Positions 14,915-29,100 of a stretch of 64,000 nt of DNA are shown in pieces. The notes beneath the pieces are model-generated. The model did no database searches, was not told the DNA's origin, and was given only the letters and a program-made list of their open reading frames with translations. Made by a program: the position numbers and the translations under genes. How positions within the stretch are numbered: position 1 is the stretch's first letter; each line of letters opens with the position of its first letter. Origin of the DNA: Bugula neritina (taxonomy: Eukaryota > Bryozoa > Gymnolaemata > Cheilostomatida > Bugulidae); assembly GCA_964035545.1 (NCBI GenBank), contig OZ037771.1:1674001-1738000 (forward strand), given 5' to 3'.

Positions 14915-17900
14915 ATGGCGGATTCACTAAGGAGACTCGTCAACATTGGTTCTTTTGCCACTTTGCAAGACAAACTTGACCGCTGGCTTGATGTATATCA
15001 TGTAAGTCAGCACCACAGATATAATTTTTAGTAAAAATTATTTTTGTCTAAATCATTTGTATTTTTCGTTACTCATTCATGTTATCAATATATATTTTGG
15101 TTGCTATGCTAAAGCTTGCCAGTGCTATTGGCTTAGGCTGAGGCTATTCTTTTATTATTGTACTACAAAGTCGCAATTACAGGCATAGCCACATTGTTTA
15201 GATTGATGCAGTTGTTACAGATATCTAGCATCATTTTGATAACATTCAATTGGTCATTGAAGTTCAGAAATATTAAATTGAGCTGAAACTAATAGGGCAC
15301 ATTTTAATAATTATTTTTGTTAAAACAAGTGAAGTTATAGCCATAAATTGTTGTTTTTCCTGTGCATTGAGAAGATTTTGGGAGTAAGTTGATTATTCTG
15401 AAATTGAAAATAGAGCACACATTGGTCTCGGGTTTGGGCTTTGGGGGTTGAACCTATGCTATATTGTTTTATTATCTTCATGATATACAAAACATTAGGT
15501 TATATATTATTGTGTTTTAGCATTTAATAATCATTGTACGACTCACAAGCTCAGAGTGATGCTTGAACTTAACTAAACTTGCATTGTCTAACCTAATTTC
15601 AAAAAATTTCAAGTAGTTCTTTAATAAATTTATGTAGAAGAGCAAGATTAAACTCCTATTAGTTGTGAAAATCATATTTTATTGAGTTTGAATAGTCTTC
15701 ACTGGTTGGCTAATAAAATCAGATGGTGCATTTATATTTTTGGTAGTCTGCTCTGTAAACTTTTGCATATTACAGTTAGTGCGTTGACTAAATTTACAGT
15801 AAACTGCATCTCATAATATAAATCAGTTCAGTTGTTTGCTGATTTGCTTGTTGCAGTACAACTCTTCTGATGAAAATGTAGCTCGCTGCTGTGAAATTAT
15901 CGAATTAAACGGCAAAGTTCAAGGACAGCTGTTCAAGTTGCTGAGCCTTATTGATTCATCAGGTAAGTTTCTCTTCTAATTTAGTTACTACAGCGAGTAA
16001 CTTTTATATTCACATTGCATATGAGGCGGCTGTACTGTTCCATACTAATTTCAGTCGACAAAATTGTTATAATTAACTTCAATTATTTGAATTTATTGAA
16101 TTCATTAAAATTTTTAATAAACTATTGAATTATTTTATGTTTAAAGCGTGCCGCCACTAACAACTGCATTAAACTCTCTATTCATTATGCGGAGCAATTT
16201 GGCTCCTTGGGCACTTCTGCCACATTATCATTCTCGAATCTATACCTGTAGAATGTATAGCTAGCCAGTTTGCATTTGTTGACAAAATATTAATACATTG
16301 TATTTCAAATTAAAGTTTCCTCAGATGTTTTTCTCTATCTTGGCAGTTGGTTCAAGACTTACTCTGACCAAATAAATACTTTGTTATATGTTGTTATAAA
16401 ATATCTTCTTAGTTGTAAAACAACTTATAGATAATGTATTATTAGCCCTTAGCCCTTTCTATATCGTGGAATGTATTTATAGTATATAATCAAACTAGTG
16501 AAAGAGCGTAAACCCTTAGTATACAATATGTGCAGAAAACATGGTGACAGAAAAGTTTTAACAACTATGGCTTAAAAATTAAGTTTTTCAGAAGCTGGCT
16601 AATGTTTCCTGAGATAGTCAACACATACTTAATTACTAGAAGAGTAAATGCATGAGTTTTAATGATTGCATTAGCATTTCTAAAAGCCAATCAAACATTC
16701 AATAAGTTACACAAATACCAATGCAGTTTGCACTAACACGTAAAGTAGGTTGTATAAGGGGCAGCAATATATATTGTCATTGATTCATTTATCTGACAGC
16801 AGCATAGCAGCAGTAAACTGTTTATTGGATACAATGATTAAATGAAGCTGGAATACTATTTAATCAGCAAATAGCATTTACCAAAAGTTGAGTAACACTT
16901 GATAAATATACTAGTAACTCATTAATTGTGTAGATAAGCTTACAACTCTACTTACTACGGCTTCTTTCAATTAAAATAATTTCATCATAGTGCTTGTTGA
17001 ATACAAGCAAATTCCATGCTTTAACGGAATGAAATAGTTTATTATACCAGTTGCAATATGTACCATTTTATAGTACGCTGTATAGTAAAAATAGTAGCAA
17101 AGATATTATATTTTGTAGCAATGCATGGCTCAAACAATTGAATTTCGCTTTCAAACAAATGTTATAGTTTTAACTCAATATGATTTTATATATAATAGTA
17201 AGTTTAGGTATTTGTATTATTTGTGTAACTATATTAGCTGTAATTGGAACATGTTGGCTGCCACGATGTGGTGACCCAATATTGATTGGCAGCGTCTATT
17301 TTGCAGCACCATTTACTATAAAAACAAGGACCTATGCTGCCTGTTGTAAAATATTATACACTTGGGGAGGCAGCGCATAACACTTATTATTAGCTGTATA
17401 GAGATCAATTAGATTATGACATTGCCTTTTGCTGGTGTGCACGGAGCCATCATAATGTATTGTTCCTGTCACAATGCAGTGTAGATCGCAGTTTGCTATA
17501 CTAATTAATATATTCATTACTAGGCTGCTAAAATGCTTTTGTCGTGATTTCAGTGCAGATCCTGCATATATTTTGTCACAAAAAATTTAGTCAAGTCTAA
17601 TTACAATTATTTTGAAATCTGCTGGTTGTTCACCTTCCAGGTTCAAGCAGCTTCAGAAATAATTAAAAATTTCTATTTGAGATTCTTAATCAAACAAGTT
17701 AGGTCACCATCTCTATATGTTGGGCCCGGTAATAAACTGTAAGTGCGAGATAATGAACAAACAAAGCACTCAGCATAACGGCAGCAAAATTAGCTCTGAG
17801 GCAGCATATCTTGTTATGTGGTTGCTAATCATCACTATGTAAACATTGTCAAACGGTCAACAGCTTATATCAAGTCAGCAGTTAAATATATTATAACCTA

Positions 17901-20900
17901 ATAAGTGTACTCCACTCTTCTTAATACTCCAAATAAATCCACATGCCACTCGTGTAAATATTAAATATCTTATATTTTAGATCAGTGAACTTGAGTTTAT
18001 TTTGATAAATCCAACACACAAATGCACAATGAATTCAAACTTTTACAATTTAGTTTTTCAGAAATATTAATAATCAGCAATTAGTTCAATGTATCGTATC
18101 CAATTTTGTTTTTTAATTTAAATAAAAGTTTGCTTGGTTTTATTTAAATGGAAATTGTTTACAGCCATACAATCCAAAGTTTTTATTGTTTGTATTCAAA
18201 TAAGTTTTCCCCACTGTATTTATAGTATTTTGACAAAAAAACTTATCACTAAAACAGTATTTACTATATTTCAATTGTACTTTATTTTGTCGAAAGTTTC
18301 AAATGACAAGCACTTCCATTGGCAACTATTTTTCACCCTGCAGCCTTTTCATAGTAAATTGTAGTGCCAATCGATTTTGCAGGTACACCGATTTCAGCGG
18401 TCCTTTATGTAATCCTACTATAAATCAATTGCAGGCATTATAATGTTTAATTGATCAACGGCCTGTATTGAATAGCTGCATGTTCAGCCAAAGTTGTATT
18501 ATTCCTTTCAATGTTTCTGCACGACTCAATAGGCAAGAACACAAGACCGGCAATGAATTGTTAATTAACTCTTTTTATAAAAGAACGTGCGGCTATTTAC
18601 ACCGTTTCAATGCATGACATAACGCTTGCCAATAATCAAATAAAATGAATATTCAATAATCGGGAATAATGTATATTCACCTATTAGCAGTGGAATAATC
18701 TATAATTTAGTTGGAGTACTACAATAGTCTAGTATAGGATTTAGCTGCTCATTTGTGTTGGAAACAGCCTCAAGGGTGTAGCAGTTTTCTCATTCCTCAG
18801 AAGTCTTTTCACGCAGGCAAACTGCACTCGCAGGTTGTAGATTATTCAGGTTCCAGCTACCAGGTAATGTACTTAACCCTCTGTGGGTATACATACTTCT
18901 TTCTTTTAACTTCAAGTGGAGATAACTCCTTGCCTCTCTAACCAGTAGTAAAGTAACTATTTCCCATTGTATGTCTATTCTAGGCACCATGTATGGATCT
19001 AGTCGAAGTGCCATCAAGAGCAGACTTATCCCGTACCTCGGTACTTCCTATTTCGGCACAGGAAGTGTGACTGCTGACGCCAGCTTGGCTGTCTTGGCTA
19101 AAGAGCGAGAGGTATGTCACATGGGTAATACATATACAATATACAGAGTAAACATTGGTTCTGTTTAAGCAAACATTTCAGTTTTGTAACACAGCAGAGC
19201 TATTTTTTATTTTAGTAATAAACAAATATCTACTTTAATATTTACACTTTATTTACAGTTGAGGGAAGTGCAGGATCTGTATGAAGACTCTCTGGTGACC
19301 TTGGAAGATGAACTCAGTCTGATCAGAAGGGAAAACAGTGATTTGAGAGATGAGTGAGTCATTAGCATAAGTAGAGATATTATATAGGTCAACATTTGTA
19401 TGTGAAGTAAGTATATATTGTATACAAGTCAACATTGGCGTGTGAGGTAAGAATATATTATGTAGGTCAACAAATGTAGATTAGAACTGTGAAACATGCT
19501 GTAGATCACACCTGTGAAATATGTGCTGTAGATCACACCTGTGAAATATGTGCTGTAGATTACACCTGTGAAATATTTATTCTGTAGATTGTTGGACACC
19601 AAAGACGAGTTGAGCAGCTCAATTAGAGAGTCAAGTAATGACCGACTGCTAGATGAGGCTGAGATTAGAGACCTGCGGGCTAAGTACGTACTCTCAGTCT
19701 ATTCTAATAGTATTTTCATATATAAAATGTGTATTTTTTAGGTAGAGTAATACTGGTCTATATCTTGCGTACTAGCTGTTGATTAGTAACTAAGTTAATT
19801 TTTGTAAGCCATATTTTGTTGCAACTAGTGTTGTGGTTTGAATTGCATATAAACAACCCTTTAAGATCTTGTCTAAGCATTTGCAGCCATTTAAGTGTGT
19901 TTAAATGAACTTTAAATATCTATAGTATAATTAGTAATCTTACTTACGTGTTGGCATTTTGCCAACACCAGATTACACCGCACTGAGGAGAAAGTAGCAC
20001 GAGCGTAGGGGCGAGTGAACCGGTCTTGGTTACGCTTGACTGCAGGTGTTAAAACTCCTAGCTAAAGTGGATAAGTATTGATTGTTGAAATACGGCCCAT
20101 TGTTTCTAGCTATTCATAGAACGATGCCTTTAGTGTTTATACAATGATAGGCATGCTGCCGGCATGACAAATCTATATTTACTTAAAGCGACAGACCTTA
20201 AAACGACTACATGTTGCATGGCTGCCGTGATAAGGTGGTATTCTTACTATTATACTACTCACTTATTGTTACAATATTATTCTGGGGTGCTTGCAATACT
20301 AAGTAACAGTTGAAGACTGAATTGATATTTTGATGCATGCTAACCTACACAATAGAATAGTGTTGATCTGTCAGTCATGATACAATGGACACATCATGCA
20401 GTCACCTGCATCAAAGTGCCATATATGTTAAAAAACTATAAATTGTCAACGGATATTCCAAATAATTATCCCAGCCTAATTTGTAGCTTGCACATCAGCA
20501 GCAGACAATTTGAACATTGCTCATTGTTTCTCATTTAAAATATAAAACCAATAAAACATGAGCTGTATCTAAAAGAGTTCATTTCAGGGGTATTTACTGC
20601 TAACTTCTATTATATTCAAGGAAATTTAATTTTATCAAATTTCCACAACTTTTCAATCTAGACTTGCAGCGGCAGAGGCTGAAAATGTCACGTTGAAAGC
20701 TCGAACAGGTCAACTGGATGACCTTGAGCGTCAATGTCGCAACCTTAGAGAGGACATTGCCGTGTTAACGGGTAGACGGGACGTACTGCGCTACAGTTCC
20801 ACCCCTCCCCGAGCTGTTAGCTCGTATACTGCTGATCTCAATTGGTAAATGTAACCGTTAGAGTAGGTGTTGTAGTTAGTTGAAGCTAGTCGCTAATCAA

Positions 20901-23900
20901 CATACCTAGTTGTGTAAAAGGCAACAGAGATAAAGAATTTGGGAAAGTTTCGCTTCATCTGACGCCTTAACACAACTAGATATGTCGCTTCTAACAACCT
21001 AAGTTTTCTTACAACTAATTTCTCACTTTTCTACGTTGCTGTCAGATATAACGCTGCTCAGGATGAGCTCATACGTCTGCGAGCTAGATGTGCTCTTGGT
21101 GACAACCAGGATCTCACCATTAGACGCCTGAAATCAGAACTTAATATTCTGAAAGGGGCGACGTATAGGTAATTTGCTGTGAGGTGGTGTTTGTAAGCAT
21201 CTGATGTCCGTCATTTATTAACTCACTGTTGTATGCTCACAGCATTATATTCTGACTGCACACTTCACAAATCACTGTTTGGAAAGGAATTTTACTTGTT
21301 CCAAGTCTTTTCTCATTGATTTAAGCTTTTATCCCTTCATTTTCTGTTGGTATTTTGTGGTTTTTCTATTATTATATTTTTCTGATATAACTGATGAATT
21401 GTGAAATGCTATAATTATTTCTAACATTGCAAAGACACTTGGAACAAAATGAGATTTACTAATTCGAAATTTTTCTTGCACTAAACTTAGTTTTGCATTA
21501 ATAATATGCTTTAGACATGTGCAAAATCCTATAATATGCCTATTAATTCATTTAAATACATTCCAAAAGTTTGAGTACCTTTGTTTTTCATTGTTTTGTA
21601 AAATTCTTACTCCCAGCAAAATATTTCTCCATACAACTGGCTAAAGATAATAGTGGTTTTTTTGTGAGAAGACAACTTCTATTGAATATGTAGGTTTTTC
21701 TGTTATAGTCACAGTGAGCCTCGTGCTCATTCGACATATAGCCACCACAGTACGGGTGTCTCTACTCGTGCCAGGGTGGATGAGTAAGTATACTGGCGTT
21801 GTAATCATAGCTTCATAGCTGAGTCCCCACCCGCTTCTCATCTCTAGTCACTTTAGTTTAGCCCCCAGTAGATAAAAATAACCCAGCTTTTAAAGAATCA
21901 TGCCTGTAGATCTTTCCTTAGTTTCACAGATGCAGCATATCTGTTAACTGGTAAAGTTAGTGTTAATGCTTACACCTGGTATGTTTTAGTAGAAAGCATT
22001 AAATTTGTTGGATTGATCAGAGTTATCAGCACATGCATGGGATGGCAAAGCTGTTAATAATGATGTCGGTTTATACAAAATAATTAAATAGTTTCATTTG
22101 GGTCAAGTTTTCTTTTATTTATCTGGCTAATTTCTGTAGTTGATATATATATAAGTATCTTGATTCAACCCTCCTCTGTTCACTAGCAGCCATGCAACTT
22201 ATGCTACCTCTGTTTTAGTGACCTTACCGATTCCCTCAAAAGCTATCGGTATTTGGCCCGAGCCAGCTCTCCCTTCTCCACCAATGACGTAACTCAGAGA
22301 GTGCGGCAGGAGAGTCTCATCAACAGGTACAATGATCTCTTCTCCATTGACCGACTCAGTGCTATGGATACTCTCAGTAGATATCAGTCGGACTACGAGA
22401 TGAATCAGAGAGTCTGCAATGCTGTGGTTCAGGTTTGATAAATACCAACATAAATAACTTTGTTTAAATTTCTGAAATTTGACCAAAAAAAATGTTATTC
22501 TATTTGTTTTTCACAATAATTTAGCTATTACCAAAAAAATGTTATGTGCTTCCTCCAAAACTGGTTAGTTTGAAATATTCTTCTCACAGGAAGCGTTTGT
22601 GGCAGCCAAGCTTGCCTTCAGAGAGCACAAGATGAAGGTGCGATCTAACCTGGCCATCACCCATGTTGGACCCGAGACTCTAGAGGAAGCTGTTCAGGAT
22701 TACATCAATCGCAACACTGACCTCTACGATCTACCAGGAATTGTCAATGTATGTGTTAGTTAGTTCGATACAACTACTCAATTATTTATTAATTGTGGTT
22801 CAACAAAAAAAACAACTTCATGCAAGGTTGACCGTCAGTAAAATGGCATTTGGTATGAAATTTTGAAAATTTTAGTAAATAGCTACATCACAATTTCACT
22901 ATAAAAATTGTTTATGACTAAACTGTTTAAAAATGTTAAATAAAAATCTAACGGTGTAAGCTATCATATATCAACAATATATCATATGTGCAACCCAAAG
23001 TCTTTTTAACCCATTATCGTAACTTATGAAACTGTATTTGGGAACCTTGTAAAACATTACAGGATGTAATCAGAGCCCTCAACAGGAGTGTAAAGCTGTA
23101 CATACCCCCTGAGGCTAGTTACAGTTTGATCCAGCCCTACATCAGGGAGGCCACCAAGTTTGCCTGGGAGTGCTCTGCTCTGGCCCACCCTCTGGACGTG
23201 GCACTGGCTACTGACGCTGAGCTCTTTGATGATCACAAGTAAGCCATAAATATGTGAAACTTTCTGAAACCTGCAGTCTAGCTAGAAATTCTGTTGAAAT
23301 TTTAAATGTCTCTTATACTTGAGTTTGCCTTAAGGTAATTGAAAGAATATGGACTACAGAATCTTCTGCTACTGCAGCTAATTGAAGTTTTTATCAGAAA
23401 CTACCCTTTGTTCAATAAAGAAAACAGTTATTGTAATACTATTAATATTAGTTTATAAAATTTAAATTGGTATTAATAGTCATATTGGTTAAAAAAGTTC
23501 ACCAATTTTTCTTAGCTCAATGGTACGGATGCTTTTTCAACATCAAGTTTTGCTAAACTATTGAGTTCATTTTGTTAAAGTTATGATATGTTATATAGAT
23601 AATATGGAATTAGTATTTTAACTGTAACATTTTTAAATGTGTAGAAACTTTTTGAACTAAATTTTCAAAAATGTTGAGTTTGGTTTGTTCAGATATCGTC
23701 GGAGTTATGACAGCGAGTACTCTGCCCCGTTGGTGAACCACCACATCTTCCCCTGTCTCATGCAAGGCATCAGAGTTCTGGTGAAGGGGGAGGCTTGCAC
23801 CAGACGAGGAGCATCTCTTGGATCCCCAAGACGACCCCGGTCAAGGTCAAGTAGCCCCGTCAGGTACAAACAACTCCTAATAAAATATGTAGCCAGAACA

Positions 23901-24924
23901 GCTTATTGTCTGAATCGGTGTGAATTTTAGATAGCCTAGACCTAGGCCAAGATTTGTGTGACAATTTAGTATATAGAGTCAAGAATATGATTTATTTAGT
24001 TTTTTTACATAACCACACACAGGTTTGCTTTGGCACGTAGCAGAAGTCGATCCCTTAGCCCACTCAGGTAACCTACCATCTCAGTTCAGATCTGGTTTTG
24101 TCTCTACCTATCAGCATTGAGTGACAATTATTATGCAACACACCATTTGTCATCAACAAAGTTTTGTGGACTATATATGCTCACATGGTTCAATAAAAGC
24201 TATTGGCCTTCTGTAGTAACAGTATATTAAAATAGTGTTGCAAAACTGGTTTAATGGTTCAACTTTTCTGTTCATAAAATATTGCCATGTGAGCAAATTA
24301 TATAGTGCCATAAAATAAGCAAGTAGAATGCGTAGAAGTGACAGTATAGTCGGTATACCGTATAGTAGTTTCTGTCAGTTGTCATTCATACTTCAGCCTA
24401 GTAACCTTGAATCACTCAACAAAATCTAAACACTTACGCTAATTTCTGTACTCCTGCACTAAAGTTTTATTGCACTAGTTGGCGATTGCTGTTTTTGTGG
24501 CTCACTTGAATGTATTAAAAGAGATTTGTAAGTCATACATACATGTGTAATAACTGATTATATATGTATTATTGTATATAATATGTTACAACACTCTATT
24601 TTGTATATATTTCAATACAAGCGATCTGTGCTTGAGTCAATGCCAACACTGTTCGTAGGTCACTGAGCCCTTCAAGAGCAAGAAGCAGGTCACCTAGCCC
24701 TAGACGATTCACTGGTAGATCTACCAGTCCTATAGGTATGTTTAATTTTTTCTATTCTAGATGAAAATTTTTTTTAGAAAAATTATCATCTGCCACTTAA
24801 CAATAGAGTCTTGTTTCCACATTATATAGGTCTAATCCGTCTGCCAACTCCAAAAAGCGAAAGAAATTCCAGTGTTGCTGGTTCTGATAGAACCGGATCA
24901 ACTCTTCGAGGAATGAAATATTAA
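14915..24924 (+). CDS. SPATA18: Mitochondria-eating protein (MIEAP/SPATA18)
   Basis: Exons: 14915-15001, 15857-15962, 18984-19111, 19259-19353, 19588-19683, 20662-20823, 21046-21168, 21709-21783, 22219-22432, 22590-22748, 23063-23238, 23693-23863, 24023-24067, 24659-24735, 24830-24924; about 602 aa. The N-terminus MADSLRRLVNIGSFATLQDK and the KVQGQLF block match the MIEAP N-terminal domain. A coiled-coil middle follows (LREVQDLYEDSLVTLEDELS... RLKSELNILKG). The MIEAP C-terminal domain is clear: EAFVAAKLAFREHKMKVR, DLYDLPGIVNDVIRALN, ELFDDHKYRRSYDSEYSAPL, VLVKGEACTRRGA, then an Arg/Ser-rich tail. Family members respond to damaged mitochondria and promote lysosome-like organelles that clear oxidised mitochondrial proteins. 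Exon 6 must end at a GTATAC donor (20823); the nearby GTAAAT at 20845 would create a TGA at the junction. A poly(A) signal AATAAA is at 24991-24996. Confidence 0.95.
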
Positions 24925-25128
24925 GATTTTGATTTTAGAATAATAACTAATTGTTTCACATTGCTAAAACAAAGTCCCCTAGTATTATACAATAAAATGC
25001 TTAGCCTGAGTGTCATGTTACATAGTTGAATTTGTTGTGGCAAACTGCTGATGGGTGCATTTTGATGCAGATAACCTGTGGGCTTGTGTGAAGATACATA
25101 GAGTTAATCTACTCACTTCATTTTTTAG

Positions 25129-25187
25129 TTCGTAGATCTTTAAGCCGCAGCAGCTTGAGATCAAACAGTAGCCTGTCACACTACTAA
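25129..25187 (+). CDS. SPATA18: Alternative last exon of SPATA18
   Basis: A T-rich tract and AG at 25128 are followed by an open frame in the same phase as exon 24830-24924 (donor 24735, phase 1). It encodes V-RRSLSRSSLRSNSSLSHY then TAA. Human SPATA18 also ends in an RS-rich tail, so this exon gives an equally plausible C-terminus, replacing GLIRLPTPKSERNSS... of the proximal exon. Its own AATAAA lies at 25965-25970, about 780 bp downstream, while the proximal exon has one at 24991. Two isoforms by alternative last-exon use are inferred. Confidence 0.65.
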
Positions 25188-26110
25188 CTGACAGCTCACT
25201 GCAGGTGCTTGCTACTGAAGCAGGTGCTTGTCAGTGTCATGGTAACATTTCGAATGGGCAATTCTTTTCTTTCCCCTTACTTTGAATTGATCTCTTGCTT
25301 AACAAGCCACCAGAATTGCTCTGTTGTGTGCCTTGAACACGGTTTAATCTAACAATTTACTAGTTTCTATAAGTTTTCCACTTAATTATTATAAATATTG
25401 TGTTTCCATAGGTAGAAGATACTAACACCCTATCAGTTCTCTCTACTTAAGACTCTCTGCCAAACAACTCTTTCTTTCACCAGCAACAACTTCCCATCCT
25501 GATTTTAACATATTGTAACACCTTAGCTAAGAGGACCTAGATTAGTGTGGAATATGATTTGCAAGTGCGAATAATTCTTTAGATTCCCAACTAATGATTT
25601 GCAGTGCTATTAATTACCTAATCATTATTCTGTCATTTAGCTTGTATAAGTATGTAGAATGCTACTGAATCCGTCCTGCAGATTACCTTTTACGAGTGAA
25701 ACCTGCTGCTCAATATGATTTAAGACTATCAATTCTTTAGATATTGTGTTTTCATATCTATGCTCATCTATTTTTATAATGTGTCTGCTTTTGCATGTAC
25801 TTCTATGCACACCGACTGTTGTAGTAGTTTTGTGATAGACTAAATTGTGATACGAAAGGTTATTTTCTTAAGTTATATTATCAAACTTTGTCATTTGAGT
25901 GATTTGTGAGTGTAACGGATATATATATAGACATGTATATTTTTCCAATTATCTTTAGATGTGAAATAAAATATTGATATAAAAATCAACATCAAATTTT
26001 CAAGTTATAAAAATATATAGCTAGACAAGATTGTCTAAAATATCCAATTCAAGTAATATATACACTTTTGTACAGTTGTTGTTGTAACAAGAGTCATCTA
26101 CGGCAGCTTT
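25188..26110. other. Convergent 3' UTR interval, SPATA18 / TRUB2
   Basis: It holds the distal SPATA18 3' UTR with AATAAA at 25965-25970 and the start of the TRUB2 3' UTR on the other strand. Less than about 150 bp separates the poly(A) signal from the TRUB2 stop codon, so the transcripts may overlap. No other gene is seen. Confidence 0.6.
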
Positions 26111-29100
26111 TCAATCTGCAGCAGAGCCCTTTAGTAAATTGTGTTTGTTCTTTGTGGACTCTGCCAGTTGATTGGCTCGGTCGAGCATAGCTAAGGCGGT
26201 GATTGGTTGACACGTTTCAATGTTACCAATAATGCTGCTAGAATCCCATTGCAAGTGCGTCAACGCGTGGGAGACATCAAAGTATCCGAACCTCAACCTT
26301 CGCAGTTTATTGCACACGGCGCCGCAACGCAAGTCAATCCCCAAATCATGTATGAATCTTGCAAGTGATAGCCCAGTCTCATTTACACACGTTATTTCTA
26401 CAAAACAATTTCACGTGGAGCCATGGCTATGTGATGAATGAAAATCTTTTATAGAACCAAGACTATGTTATAAATAGAACTAGAATCAAGGCGATATTAT
26501 AAACAGAACTGGTTTCATAATCACAAACATTTTTAAATTTAGGACTATTAATAGAGAATCTTCACAAATGCTGAGAAAAGCTGTTTAAGTTTAATCAACA
26601 AACAATAAAATACTTCATTTATAAATTAACAAACAAGGATTGCGTCTAGTAATGATTCTATCCCGAAACTCTTTTGGAATGTAATACAAGCTTACCAATC
26701 TGCAGTTCAGGGGGAGAAAACTCCACAGGTTTAACGCTGTATATAATAGTCTGTGTTCCAGTGTTACTATACTCCGGTCTTAGCATACCCTTACTAGCCA
26801 ACTCATAGGCCTCTTGAGTCTGGAGGTCTACACCGGCTAAACTACAATACAACAATATAATATTATACAACGATAATTTATTATAATATAATTTATAATT
26901 ATATAATGTATTATAGTATAACATCCTGTATTACATTGTAATGATACAATACATGTGCTATATTATAATAGTATAATGTATTATAATATAATGATATAAG
27001 ATATTACATAACAATATTTTTATAATTATATTATATTTATTATATTATATATTATTATATTTATTATATACGTAATTAAATCAATATTTTGTTAAGAACA
27101 CAACTCATCACAATTAGGGAATCCCTCCAATATCTTTTCTATTAATGCTAGACTCTGAGGCAGAAGTGTATTAATATCGGCAAAGTCAAGGCCACTAAGA
27201 GGTCATAAAATACTCACTCAAACTGTTGTTTGCAGTGAGCAGCCTGTGCACCAGCTAATACTCTGTCCACCATAGCCTGAGTCACGTGTTCTACAGGTAA
27301 ACACATTCAATAGGTAGCAGTAGTGAAATGTAAACTCACTACCTCTTGGCTATTAGTTCCATTAGGGTAAAATTAATTATTGTAACTGGTAGTATTAGTG
27401 AAGCACAAAGCCATGAGAAAATACTTTAAGAATAATGGCATAAATATTATGTATTTTTATTTAAATAGATTGTCACGATAAACTTTTAAAAAATTCACAT
27501 GTTTATACATTTACAACCTAAATTATAAAAAGTATGGTTCAATTTGACCTAATACTCTTTAATAATTTAGTTATTTAAGATAAATGTTGATAAAGATGAT
27601 AATAAATAAAACTTACTAATTCTAACTCTCTCCAAGACATTGCCGTGGGGTAAGTAATTATCTGTAGCAATACCTAGAGTCATAGTGGCTCTGTAGACCT
27701 GCAAGGAGAGAATGGATTGAACAGCGAGTACACAACTCTAGTTCTTATAAAATAAACAATATAGAAGGTTCTAGCAATAGAGGTAAGTGTATTTTGGGGG
27801 TTCGAAAAGCTTTATCACAGTAACTCGGGTGTTATGCATAAAAAATAACTCCATGAAACTGATGTATTTCCAGCTACGCAAAATCTTAAAACATGGAGTT
27901 ATCATCTCCTCTCAGCTCTACTCCATATATTAATCCTACTATTCTCTCGCTCCCCATGCGCCATCCAAACTCCTCCCCCCTAGTCAATGTAGAGATGTGA
28001 ACGACAAACAGCTGGCTAAGTATTATAAAAAGTCACATAACCTCTGTTTGGAGAGGGAGAGGACAATTTCTTAAATGGAGCCCAGTATGGAAGAGTTTAA
28101 ATTACTAATACTGTTGAAGCAACCAAAACTTACGATACTGGCACATACACTAGAAGATACTACATTTAAATTTTAACTGAATAATTTGAAGTTGTCTCAT
28201 GGAATAGGAGAATGCTTGCATTAAATAGCTGGTTATTCCGGTTATTTTATTAATTACTTTTTTCTTCTCCTGGCATAAGTTTGAAAACAGAATAATAAGA
28301 ATGGATAACTTACTCTGACAGGATTACTCATTCGAATCACATTGAGTGAAGATTTGGATGCTTTGCCAATCGCCACAGCTACCAGTGTAAACAAATATAT
28401 CAAGGTCAAGGTCAACCAGTGATAAAGTTAAACTTCAAGTAAAATGACTGATAGATGTCGCGACTTTTCAGCTGATTCAAGGGTTGGAGAAGTACACTTA
28501 CGCAAGACTCCAGAAGAGAAGGTTGAGAGAGTATCAATAGGCGTCACCCAAACATCTTGAGGCCTCCATAAATCACCCAGCACTGAAGTACAGACAACTC
28601 CAACATAGAAAAAAGCCACAGCTCACAATAGTAAACTTAGTACAATATTTTTATTTAGTAAAGTAATAAAATATACATTTTTCTTGAACCTAGTTTCATA
28701 CATTGGTTGTTTAATGAAATTAGAAATACTTCACTAAGTCATGTCTGTAGATTAAAGGCTATATATAGTAAATCTATAGTCAATTCCATCTGAGGGCAGA
28801 CAACTCTTACTAGCTCACCTAGAGGATGAAACTGTACATCTTCTGCCTCCATGTTTACAGGAGAATCCTTCTGAGCGATTCTTGTTACTTCTGAATATTT
28901 TTGTGACACAGCAGAAAGATTATCGTCTTCTTTCTGCTCCAGCGACTCGGAGTGAGGCACGCCTCTTTTTGACAAATTTCGGTGACTGTATGAAGGTAAG
29001 TACTGAGTCACGGTGCTCTTCGCCAAGCTATGCTGAGTCATAACTTTCGCTTGCGTGTTTGTTAATGGATATTTACACAACTCTTCAACAGTAAAATTAA

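Noticed and set aside
22199-22486. 95-codon minus frame
   Set aside because: Antisense shadow of the SPATA18 exon 22219-22432.
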